The position numbers and the translations under genes were made by a program. The notes under the pieces were generated by a model. It saw nothing but the letters and a program-made list of their open reading frames with translations. It did no database searches and had not been told where the DNA came from. Shown here piece after piece: positions 41,560 through 51,778 of a stretch of DNA of 64,000 bases. The stretch is from Caenorhabditis remanei. Taxonomy: Eukaryota > Nematoda > Chromadorea > Rhabditida > Rhabditidae. The stretch lies in contig NC_071332.1 in assembly GCF_010183535.1 (NCBI RefSeq), positions 1,240,001-1,304,000 on the forward strand, read 5' to 3'. How positions within the stretch are numbered: position 1 is the stretch's first letter; the number at the start of each line of letters is the position of its first letter.

Positions 41560-42207
41560 GAGAAAATAATGTGCTAGGTTCAAACATTTTACTCACAAAA
41601 TTTCATGTTAACCGGGCCATTTCTGAGCTCGTGGTGAGTTGTTGAAGTTCCAAAGTTTTAGCTTTGGTGCCAACAATATATATATAATGCTTTTCTTGGT
41701 AAAGATGCACAAAGACTTTTTTCACAAACCTATGAGGCCGATTTTCAAATTCAACGACAAGAGCTAAAAATTTGATTTTTGCCTGGAAATGACAACAGAA
41801 ATTTCTGGGCGAACGGTATTTTATAGTGATGACTCGAAATGCCTAATATGTTGCTCATTCCATACGCTATTGTAACGCGAGTTTAAGTGCGTCCTCTTAA
41901 ACCGTGTTATCGAGAGAACTGTGTTCTGTTGTGATAAATATCTATTTTTTGCACAGCACAATTTTTTTTATCGCGATACACGAGCTATGCTCATCCTCTT
42001 TTCAGTCACTTGTAGATCGCTTATAAGTGAGTGCTCGTGGCTCCATTGTAAGATGCATTCTGCCAGTATGCTCCGTAGACGTTAAAGCACATGTGATATT
42101 GAACAAAAAACTAGAATAGAATACAACCAAACAATTTATTTGCAGTTTTATTTGTGCTGGCCAAGTCTCGGACGGTTCGAGTTGCTATGATCGACGTTGA
42201 TAATCAT

Positions 42208-42663
42208 TTATGGGTTGTACTCAATCGGCAGATTCTTGCGACGAACCATACCGTCTCCCTGGAACCACTCACGACGGAATTGCTTGGCGGCACCATCCGG
42301 GGTGTTAGTCCACTCGACGGTGATACGGTCGTTGTTGGTGTCCTAGAAAAATACAGATAAGATTCGGGATCGAGGGATTCCGGGGGGGGGGGGGGGGGGG
42401 TTTAAGGGTTTTACCTCCTGTCCGAACGCGAAGGCGTCACAAGAGACAGCCAGAAGAACAGCCTCCTTTGGGTCGAGCACTCCGCATGGTGGATCCACTC
42501 CGAGACGCTTCATGTTGGTGGTCTTGATACCGTAGCCAATGCGACGAGCCGACGAGTTGATCACCTTGATGTGGTAGGTGTGCTTGTCGTCGTACGGGGC
42601 GTTGAAGACGATCTTGGCACTTGGCTGGGTCTGGATGTCTCCTGGTGGGACGGATTGAGCCAT
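42208..42663 (-). CDS. msp: Major sperm protein, copy 2
   Basis: Minus-strand exons 42415-42663 and 42208-42342 join in phase 0 after FAFGQE, giving 127 residues, identical in protein to copy 1 though a few codons differ in exon 2. Conserved features are the N-terminal MAQSVPPGD, the central [18 protein letters not shown] and the C-terminal [19 protein letters not shown]. Function as for copy 1: a sperm cytoskeletal polymer and oocyte-maturation signal. The 72-base intron carries a run of 19 consecutive G on the plus strand (C on the transcript), absent from copy 1. Identity of protein and promoter between copies 3.4 kb apart suggests recent duplication or gene conversion. Confidence 0.96.
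42382..42400 (+). repeat. G19 mononucleotide tract in the MSP copy 2 intron
   Basis: Nineteen consecutive G lie in the single intron of the MSP gene (C-run in the sense strand). In C. elegans such G-tracts are targets of the DOG-1/FANCJ helicase and tend to delete in its absence. Length may also be uncertain in the assembly. Confidence 0.85.
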
Positions 42664-42815
42664 GGTGTTGGTTGGGAAGTTTTTGACAAACTGTGAGGTT
42701 TCAGTGGGGAGAGGGGCGCCTTATATGGGGTTTCCCTTATCTGTGCTCTAGATCTAGTGGTCTAGATGAGTTGGAAGATAGGGAAGATAAGGGGGGAGAG
42801 GTTACGCGGGAATTT
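42664..42815 (-). promoter_or_regulatory. MSP promoter, copy 2 (GATA sites and TATA-like element)
   Basis: Minus-strand CTTATC (42786-42791), AGATAA (42737-42742) and CCATATAAGG (42719-42728) sit at the same distances from the ATG as in copy 1. The roughly 150 bases are nearly identical between the two copies, and similarity stops abruptly upstream. Confidence 0.7.
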
Positions 42816-43552
42816 GAAAAAAACTCATGGGTTTGAAACGAGGAAAGAAAGTTCACGAAGATAATAAATAATGAAACATGAAAAAAAACTGTGAATTTAC
42901 CGGAAATTTACCGGTAAATATTCATTTTTGTCTTGGTCACGAAACCGGACATTTTGCAAGCGGACGTCTTGGAACCGGTCGTTTTGAAACAGTTTTGAAA
43001 AGTCCGGTTGTGAAATGTTTATTTTCAAGAAAAACTTCATATTTTTTTGGACATTTCGGTAATTTATTGATAATTTATTGATAAAATTTACCGAAACGTT
43101 CCGGAAATTCACGCTGGTTGCAAAACGACAAGTTGCGAAATGGCGTAGTTGAGAAACGTCTCGGAGCCACTCCCTGTCCACGCGCTTATCAAGTCGCTAC
43201 GCAGCGAAATAATTTCCGACCCCCAGGACCCCCCGACCCCCTTTTATTTCTACCCAACCAAAAACTTCCGATAGGTTTTTGATTCCACATCACTTTTCGC
43301 ACTTTCCGTTCCATTTAGGTGTGAAATATTAGAATGTGTTTTTTCCCACTTGGTCTGATGACTTTCGTTAGATTTTTAGATTTTTTAATTTTTGAAGCAT
43401 CAGTGGAGGTGTTCGTATGATGTCTAGTGGAGCGCAATTGTAAGATATTGGCTGAGAATTTTTATATCAAAGGACACAAGGCGAATGTCGTGAGATCAAA
43501 AACAGATGGTAGACAGAATTTTTTTCAAAAAAAGGTGTCTAGAGAAAATGTG
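42816..43552. other. Spacer between MSP copy 2 and srv gene 6
   Basis: AT-rich DNA containing an imperfect palindrome at about 42885-43180 built on AACCGGACATTTTGC/TTGCAAAACGAC-type and TTACCGG words. No gene is supported; ORFs here follow the palindrome. Confidence 0.5.
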
Positions 43553-46003
43553 TTAACTGGTCATCGAGCGAACCACCAGAACATTTGTATCCTGCCATCC
43601 AAACATCTGTCTAATCTTCGCACGAATCTGAAAACCTCCACGTATTCTCATTTGTCCTATTAGCACGACTTTATTCTTACAACTGCGCTCTATCGAAAAT
43701 GGTGTGCAAAATTGAGAGACTCAGAGAAAAAGAGAAGAGGGTTTCGGTGGAGCGCAGATGTAAGAACTGTAGTACCACGTCTCTTCCAACTCACCGCATG
43801 ACTGAAACCGACGAGAAGCCAAGGTTGCACCAATGTCAATCCATCACTGATGAACGGGAGAATCCCTGCAAGAGTAGTGGCTAGTGGATGAGTGGAAAGA
43901 GCAACACGGGCGACACTGAGAGCACATCCGAGAAATTGAACGAAGCAGGTGATGGACATGATGATGACAAAGTTGAATTCTACTTTGCTCCGTTTTTGGG
44001 TGCCGATGGTTCGGACGGTCATAAGGCTTGTGATATTGGTACCGATGGAGAGGATGGTGATGGAGATCATGGCGGGAATGAGGAAGAAGAAGTTGTCGTT
44101 GATGGGCTGGAAATATCTCAAACCTTAGCATAGCTATGAAAAAGTTGTCAATTACAAAACTGTACTCCTAACCCGGCTCTCCATTTTTGTAGTTTACAGC
44201 TTTTTGATAGCTATTCACCCTACTGAGATATGCACCCACCTTTGAAGATAGGTACCTTGAGGGAGAGACGCAGAGAAGACAGTCGCTCTCGTTTCTCTGC
44301 GTCTCCCCCTTTCCTCCTTTCAGGTACCAATCTTTGAAGACGCTTATCTCAGTAGGATGAAAAGCTATCAAAAAACTTTCAACTACAAAAATGTAGCTCT
44401 ATTCTTGAGCTATTCAGTCGTCTTAAAAAAAAGTTGAATTTCTTAGTTTTTGAAACAGAAACATAGTTTGAAATTTGGCCAGTTTTTCAATTAAAAAAAG
44501 TTTTTTTGTACCAAAATTAGCAATTCAACGTCATTTTTCCCACTATCAATGGCAAATCAGTGTATGGGGGAGAGAGCGCAGACAGTCAGACACTCTAGCC
44601 TCTCTGCGCGCACTCTCTCCCCTCTCAACTTCAAAGGCGCATATCTCAAAACCCTTAAGAAACTTTCAACTACAAAAATGTAGCTCTATTATTGAGCTAT
44701 TCAGTTGTATTGAACAGTTTTTGAGTTCCTGAGAGCTACCTGAAATTCTCCAACTACAAAAATGATCCCCTCTCACCATCGGTGTCTTTAATGCATAGCT
44801 CTCCGACTCCTCATCATAAACAATCTCGGTCCGATAATAAAAGCATCGATGGGTGTCCAAAAACGGAAGAGCGAAGACTATAAGCATGATAAGCCAGGTG
44901 TATTTTTTCCAGATCTGGAAGAAGAAGTTAATTTGGTGATCACCACTTTGAATCAGTTTTCTTACCGGCTCCGCAGTTTTGTAGTTCCAAAGAACGCTGA
45001 GCCGATTGAAAGAGATAAGGGCGGTGGTGGAGTACTGTACATAAGCCATATGGTAGCTCATAGAAGTGAGGAAGTTCATCGGGAAGTAGTTGTCTGGAAA
45101 AATCGGTTTTTGGGAGTAAAAATAGTTTTACATTTTTGGTCAAAAACTGTCTCAATTTTCTATTTTGGTAGGATTAGTGTTCAAAACAGTATCAAGCAAA
45201 CTAAGAAGGTTCAGAAAAGTATAATAATGAAGTATTTCAGAAAAATCCAATTTTTTACGCCCTTAACCTAAAATATTTCTAAAACCTAAAATATTTCAAA
45301 ATATACCATGATTATACTTTTCTAATCCGTCTTAACACGTAGATTCTAAAAAATTTAAGTAGAATCGCTAAAAACTTGATTTGAGCTCATTATGACTAAA
45401 ATACTAAAAATGAAAACATTAATTTTTCGTTTTTTGTCTAAAACTGCCTGAATTTTGTATTTTAGCAGAAGTAGTGTTTATAACAGAACTCAGAAAATCA
45501 AAACTGCTCGGAAAAGCATTAACTTCAGAAAAACTCAAATTTAGACCCCTCTAGTTACCTTTTGGACCCTAAACCTAAAATATTTCAAAATGTGTCATTA
45601 TACTTTTTGAATTTTTAAATGGAATCTAAATCCACTTGGTCTTGAGTTTTCTGATTTGAACCTGAGTATCTATATGCTCTCCGGAAATCTTATTATGCAT
45701 TGTTATCCTAATCTCGTTATCCAGAAAAATGAGTCACACAAACAATTCCCCCCACTCACGCATATTCCGGTATAAAAACGCGAATGCACAAGTGTCACAA
45801 GTGATACTATTCAATCGCATCATGTAGAATCCCACGATATACGTGAATAGGTTCATGGCTCCATCGTATAAGTATAGCGTGAAAAAAGAGGAATCGAAAG
45901 ATTTCCGGTAGCGAAAGATGATGTAGATGGTGAATAAGTACAGTAGGATAGATGGCACCGAGTAGATGGCGGAGATAACGAAGGTAAGAAGGGCTGAGAG
46001 CAT
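43553..46003 (-). CDS. Serpentine chemoreceptor, Srv-type (gene 6 of the cluster)
   Basis: Minus-strand exons 45760-46003, 44966-45093, 44777-44914, 43795-44106 and 43553-43627 join in phase (first junction phase 1), giving 298 residues starting MLSALLTFVISAIYSVPS. Marks are KSFDSSFFTLYLYDGAMNLF, RLNSITCDTC, HMAYVQYSTTALISFNRLSV, AEP|IWKKYTWL, a TM5 of form IPAMISITILS, VEFNFVIIMSITCFVQFLG, FISDGLTLVQPWLL and the tail IRAKIRQMFGW ending RSMTS. The five-exon plan is shared with genes 7 and 8. The 666-base first intron and the third and fourth introns are swollen by repeats; a family G element sits inside intron 4. Antisense ORFs of 80-95 codons across exon 4 are shadows. Presumed chemosensory GPCR. 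Confidence 0.87.
43679..43775. mobile_element. Family G short MITE in srv gene 6 last intron
   Basis: CAACTGCGCTCTATCGAAAA at the left faces TTTCGGTGGAGCGCAGATGT at the right, with a purine-rich GAGAGACTCAGAGAAAAAGA centre. It ends about 20 bases from the exon 4 donor. Similar elements are at 58745-58857 and 63010-63105. Confidence 0.75.
44107..44700. repeat. Family A palindrome and fragment in srv gene 6 intron 3
   Basis: A complete palindrome (about 44110-44395, centre AGACGCAGAGAAGACAGTCG facing its inverse) and a partial copy (about 44560-44690, centre GAGAGCGCAGACAGTCAGAC) fill the intron between exons 3 and 4. Confidence 0.8.
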
Positions 46004-48729
46004 CTTGGAGTAAGCAAATAGAAAAGAGACCCCCTTTCAAATTCTGAATCCTCTGAGACCACGCCCACCAGAGCACCCTGAGAACGTAAGTCAGAATTCA
46101 AGTGGAACGCCGCTGAAAATTGGTGGGTTTTGAGGAAAATGCCAGACGAGCGTGACGAGAACCAATTAGAGCACGCTTCGGATGAGTTCGTTGAAACTTT
46201 GTGTTGCTGAAAATAACAGATATACATCATTTGAAAAATTTAAGACACATTCATGGCGATGTACAGAAAAAGGTTTTTATGAGGTTGCGTGATGCATAGT
46301 AATTACCTAGACAACTAATAACACATAGAGTATTTTATATTTGGCTCTGCCCCTTTACCGTCTAAAATAGCCCTTAAATTTTGACGAAAACTAATAAAAA
46401 ACTTTAAATAGAGAAAAAAGTGAGAGAAAGAAGAAAAATGTTGATCATTTATATATCCAACCTCCAGACTGCTCAAATTGTAGCTAACGGTTCCCCAGTG
46501 GAGCCATGTGATGTAACTAATCCGTTTTGCTATTTGAGTACAAAATACTTAAAACATAAATAAACTCATACTTGTCAACGGGCCGAAACGGGCCGACACG
46601 GGCCGGCTCGTAACTCGCGTCAAAATGAATATTATGAGCTGAAAAATATACCAAAATATAGATCTCAGCGAGTTCTATGTCCGTGACCTACTACGGGCCG
46701 GATGGCTATTCGTTAATGTGCCGCGGGCCGGGAAAAAGTGCCAAAAAACGCGAAAATGGCCAAAAAAGCCATTCTAGCCCGGCCCGTGGCATATTAACGA
46801 ATAGCCATCCGGCCCGTAGTAGGCCACGGCCATAGAACTCGTCGAGATCTACATTTTGGTATATTTTTCAGCTCATAATATTCATTTTGACGCGAGTTAC
46901 GAGCCGGCCCGTTTCGGCCCGTTGACAAGTATGAATAAACTATTACCCAGCGACTATAGTATTGTAGGCTCCCGATGTTTGAGCAGCATCGGTTGACGCC
47001 ACTGGACCTAATAGGGGTCATTCATGTAGAAAGTGGAGACCATAAACATATCAGAAACGGGGATAACACAAAATAGGATGATTATTTCCCGGTGTTTCAA
47101 TGTTTCAGCTTTAACTCGACTTGTCTGGCTAAAAGTGTCAAGCGAAATCCAAAAATTTCAGGAATGAAAGTTTCAGCCAAAAAAGCACTTGCATGGTCTT
47201 GGGGCTCCCTTGTGAAAGTTTTTAGTCACGCATACTTATAACAGGAAGTTTTTTGATAATGAGTGTTGTGAAATGAGAAAGATTTGTAAATGGTAGTGTA
47301 AGGACACCGGCAGTTTAAAGAACGAAGAAAAACAAAAAGGAAGAGAGAAAATAAAATTCGTTGTCTGAAAACGTGCTAGACGAAAAAAAAAGAAAATTGG
47401 AAATTTAGTTAATTGGTAGAGAGGGAATTCAAGAAACAAGACACTGAACTGGTCTGAAATCACTGATTTTTCTAAAAGGCTGTTTGGGAATTTTGTATTT
47501 CTAAGGTATCGGAGACGATTCAATGCATAATTGGAACCAATTTTAATATAAAACTGAAATTGGGATTAGATTAATTAAGCATACTTGCAAACTGGGTCTA
47601 CACTGGTCGGCGCGTAACTCGCATCAAACTGAATTCAATGAGTTGAAAAATATACGAAAATGTAGATCTCGGCAAGTTCTATGTCAGTGATTTACTACGA
47701 GCCATGTGGCTACTCGTTAATATGTATGCCGGGTGCCAAGAAAAAGTGCCAAAAAAAGACCAAAAAATCCATTCTAGCCATCCGACCCGTCTTAGGCCAC
47801 AGACATATGTAGAACTCACCGAGATCTAAATTTCGGCATATTTTTACCTCATAGAATTGAGAATTAAGTTTGGAACGAGTTACGCGACGTCCCGGTGCGC
47901 AAGTATAGTAACTAGCGGTGAACTAGCCTTCTTGTACATGCAAATCGGTCCGAAGTGGAGCCAATACGGCCCGACGCATGACTCGTTTCAAACTGAGGTA
48001 AAAATGAACCAAAATTTTGATCTGGGCGAGTTCTATGCCTTACTCTAAACTTATTATCAGTATGACAGGCCAGGTTACAAACTAGGTCACCAACATAGAA
48101 CTCAAAAAGATCTAAATCTTGAAGTCTGAAGATGTTAATTTTCAAGCAGTACGAATGTTATGACCCTAAAAACAAAAAATCTGGTTTTGTTCGCTGCCGA
48201 TAAGACTGAAAATGGTTGTTTCTTTAATTTTTAAGCTTCAAAATCGGTTCCCAACGTTTCAAGTCATCTTTTATGTTTTATTTGTAAGGATCTTAAATTA
48301 AACATTTATCAAATAGATACCCTCGACTGGCATAAAATTGAAGAATAATGAAATATAGTTCAAAACATGCCCAACGGGAACAGAAAACGGAAAATCTGTA
48401 TAGAAACTCAGACCTCCCCCCAACAAATCCCGTGTCCACCCATAAAATCCTTGCGTGAAGTACAAAAAGAACAACGGACACCTGTCGTGCTTTAAGCTAG
48501 GGCTTGAGCTCCACAAGCTTAGTACCGCACCTGCCGTTGAGCCGCGCAACTTGCAACACGCAACATGAAATCCGGAAAAGAGGTCCGGAGACCTCTTAAT
48601 TTATATAGTCTAACATGTCTAGATCACAGAGTCCAATAACGAATTTATTCGGAAAAACTTGTGATCATTCAAAAACAGCAGTTGAATAGCTTCCCTCGGG
48701 AGGCAAATTGCTCATTAGTCTGCGATGAA
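46004..48729. other. Intergenic region between srv genes 6 and 7, family C cluster
   Basis: No gene is supported. A perfect family C palindrome (46569-46932), a worn full copy (47582-47911) and a half copy (about 47936-48160) occur in succession, separated by AT-rich DNA. Weak ORFs inside these elements are not coding. Confidence 0.65.
46569..46932. mobile_element. Family C element, near-perfect palindrome
   Basis: The left arm ATACTTGTCAACGGGCCGAA and right arm TTCGGCCCGTTGACAAGTAT are inverse. The identity continues through GGCCGGCTCGTAACTCGCGT, ATATACCAAAAT, GATCTC and the CACGG/ACGGGCCGGATGGCTATTCG block. The centre is AAAGTGCCAAAAAACGCGAA opposite AGCCATTCTAGCCCGGCCCG. It is the best-preserved copy in the window and serves as the reference for the family. 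Confidence 0.9.
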
Positions 48730-50568
48730 TCAGTTGAAAGTTGTAGACCTCGGAATAACAACTGAACTTTTATTTTGTTTCTTTCGACCAATGGTTTCAA
48801 TGATCTTATTCCGAATCTGGAAGAATAGACGTCATTGATATTTTCACAAAATCAAAATTCTTACAACATGACTGAATGCCAAAAGCAGCCAGGGTTGCAC
48901 CAGACTCAACCCGTCACTAATAAACGGGATATACGTTGCTAACGTCACAGCGATTGGGGAGCCGATATATTGAATTCTGATAAAACTTGACACAGCGCCG
49001 CAGAGTTGGACGAGACAAGTGATACATGCGATGATGATGAAGTTGGATTCTGCTTTGTAGCGGACTTGGCTGGCAAGGTTCCGGACTATTGTGACGCTAA
49101 AGATGTTGATGACAATGGAGAAGACAGTGGAGATAACCATAAAGGGGATGAGAACGGAGAATATTTTGTCGATGGGCTGGAATTGGGAAAGGATTCTTTG
49201 GAGACCCGGCTTTCAAACGATCTATAAATTTGGTCATGGGTACTTTTGACTGCGTGGAGTCCATTTCTGCAATCAAAACCTGCTAAATGTCTCTGCGAGA
49301 CGAGTTATGAGCTCTCTTACTTTTAAGCTTTTTGTGGCGGTCATGGATCTGGCCGTGGTGTCCCTTTTAGTTAAAAAAAACTCAGGACAAGAAGTTCAGA
49401 CTTGCCATAAAGCTTTGCTGAGGTGTGGCTGATCGACTTATCGGGCAACAGTAAGCAATCTAATCTGTTTGTACCACACGGGAGCTAGTAGTTTTGTCTA
49501 TGGCTAGCGACACTGTCCGATCTTACAACAGTTTGCGAATCAGGCCAATGTAGATAAGTTACTCCAACTGATTAAGCTACTCGACGTAGCAAGATATAGC
49601 AATATGTAGTAAGAAGACGGAATTCTAATAATTCCACCTCACCCACCCTTACAACCGCGCAAACGAGAGAGTATCGGCGAGGGACGCTGAGTTTTTTTCT
49701 CGCGCCGCCACAGATTTTTCCAGTTTTTGACCTATTGGAATTTTTTCATAATAATTAACAAAAACTTTTGAAAAATAGGAAAAATAGGTAAAAACTGTGA
49801 AAATCAGAGTCGGCGCCTGAAAAACTTCTGCGTCTCTCGGTGGGGTGCAGTTGTAATAAAAATGCTTGGCTAATATTCTCTTGCTTTGGCATGTCTTGAT
49901 AATGTTTATTTTTGACACACCTACACTAGGTCAGCTGATCTTTCTCAGACCCCACTTTTTTAATTACTTACCATATCTGTAGTTATTGTATAAGTGTCTG
50001 TTGCATTTGAATATGTCAATTGAGTGTTATGAATCAAGATAACCCTGGTATTCAATAAGGGAGCAAAACATATCAAACTGATAACGATCCAGGTGTACTT
50101 CCGCCAAAGCTAAACACAAGTTTCAAATTATCTCTCAATTTTCCCCACTTACCGGCTCAAAAGTGTTGTACTTGAGCATAACAGACAAACGATTCAACGA
50201 AACCAGAGTGGTAATTGCATACTGGACATACGCCATGTGGAAATTCATCAACATTGTGAAGTCTAGCAGGAATGTGTTAGCTGGAATATTTATTTGTTTT
50301 ACTGAAATTTAACATCTGAATTACCAATGATTCTATAGAATGCACCAATGAAGCTGTTGTATCCAGTGATTGCCGGGATTCGAGTTTTGAAATAATTATT
50401 GAGAAACGTGAATAGGTTCAAGGCGCCATCGAATAAGTAGAGTTGGAAGAAGGATGAGTCAAAGGTCTTACGGTAGCGGAGTATGATATAGAAAGTTAGG
50501 ATATAGAGGACGAATGACGGGATACCATAGAAGAGGTAGATACAAAATGTGTGCCAAGCGGAGAGCAT
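48730..50568 (-). CDS. Serpentine chemoreceptor, Srv-type (gene 7 of the cluster)
   Basis: Minus-strand exons 50325-50568, 50153-50280, 49972-50109, 48865-49176 and 48730-48816 join in phase, giving 302 residues starting MLSAWHTFCIYLFYGIPS. Marks are KTFDSSFFQLYLFDGALNLF, RIPAITGYNS (both Cys of the usual ITC.TC lost, as in gene 8), HMAYVQYAITTLVSLNRLSV, FEP|LWRKYTWI, IPFMVISTVFSI, AESNFIIIACITCLVQLCG, FISDGLSLVQPWLL and the tail IRNKIIETIGRK ending RSTTFN. It is a close duplicate of gene 8, with identical exon lengths (244, 128, 138, 312 and 87). Intron 3 is 795 bases. Presumed chemosensory GPCR; ligand unknown. Confidence 0.88.
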
Positions 50569-51778
50569 ATTGTGAAGAGCTGAGAATTTTTAGGTTGTTA
50601 AATAAGGATAGTAAGAAAACATCGATTCGAAAAGCGTCTGACAAACGTAATGTTAAAATAAATATTTTCTAACCTTTACAACAACAAAAAAGTTCGATAA
50701 CCGCTAATTTGCAATTCTGACTTGACATTCTGTCTAAATCCACTAGACTTGAGTTTTTACTTCCGGTACACAATTTAAAAATAAATGAATAGTTCAAAAG
50801 TTTAAAGATGGAAGAGAATGGAGTTGCGCACGGATATGTATTGTCAGTTCACAAATCCTGATTGTAATTTATTACGGTTTTCATGCTATCAACTACGAGA
50901 CCCATCCGTACAAATTCCATGCGCTTTTAACACCACCGGGCAAGAGGTCGTTAACTATACTTTTTCAATTAAACTGAATAATTATAAAATTTTAATAAGG
51001 ATGTTTTGCCCGTAACCGACCAAATTATGGTTATATCGAAGCAGGGAATTTTGCATGGTTCCTCCGGGCGGTTCTGATCCCTAAAGGTTTGATTCTGCAG
51101 CACCAGTAAAATGGCCGCGTTCTAATTATAAGGCAAAACTCGAATGAAATCGCATGACCATGAAAGTATGGCACGCTCCTTTAAACCGGGGTACTGTAGT
51201 TTTTGTGGTGGGACCCATCTTTTCGAAACCTGGGCATGATTATACTTTTAGGAAAGCTCTCGACGAGCTGAATTTAAAAATATTAATTTCAAAGAATTTG
51301 GTGTAAAACTAAGCGATACAGTAGATCATGCACAGTTCCCTTCAAAAAAACTACAGTAACCCGAGTTTAAAGGTGCAGGTACTAAGATATAGACAAGGTT
51401 ATACTTTTCTGAAAGCTGGAAATACGCTGCATCTGAAGATGTAAATTTCAGATCATTCGAAAAAAAATCACAGCAACTTTGACTATGATCTGACCAATAC
51501 CGTCTTGAACTGTGATACTGCTGTAAAAGTGGAAACTCCTAAAATGAAGAAGCGAATATTTCAGATCAAAACCCAATAAGTTCTGCAACTAGGGAATTTT
51601 AAAAAATGCATTTTCCTTAGGTTTTTTTTCAATCATTTCTATCAATTTCTTTTTCAGGCACCTCATTCTTTACAAGATCATTCAGATCTATCCGATTGGG
51701 AGCACAGAGATCGAACACAAATTTATTCGAAAAAGTATGATGACTCAAAAAAGCATCCCTCAAGAATAAATGCATTAG
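50569..51778. other. Intergenic region between srv genes 7 and 8
   Basis: AT-rich with worn family F blocks (about 51170-51500: GTGGTGGGACCC, GCATGATTATACTTTTAGGA, TATACTTTTCTGAAAGC). No gene was supported; the 65-codon ORF at 50818-51015 has no homology I can see. Confidence 0.5.

Larger units (their letters stand above)
38961..42207. other. Region between the two MSP genes, filled with mobile elements
   Basis: It contains a hAT MITE (39377-39763), a TA-flanked inverted-end element (40126-41159), a family D palindrome (41180-41559) and AT-rich remainder. No cellular gene was supported. The 3' flank of MSP copy 2 begins at about 42140. Confidence 0.65.

Noticed and set aside
43844..44133. 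Acidic and His-rich ORFs on both strands over srv gene 6 exon 4, and similar ones at 49006-49227 and 51963-52348.
   Set aside because: They are shadow frames of the conserved TM5-TM7 exon; the same shadows recur in the paralogues.
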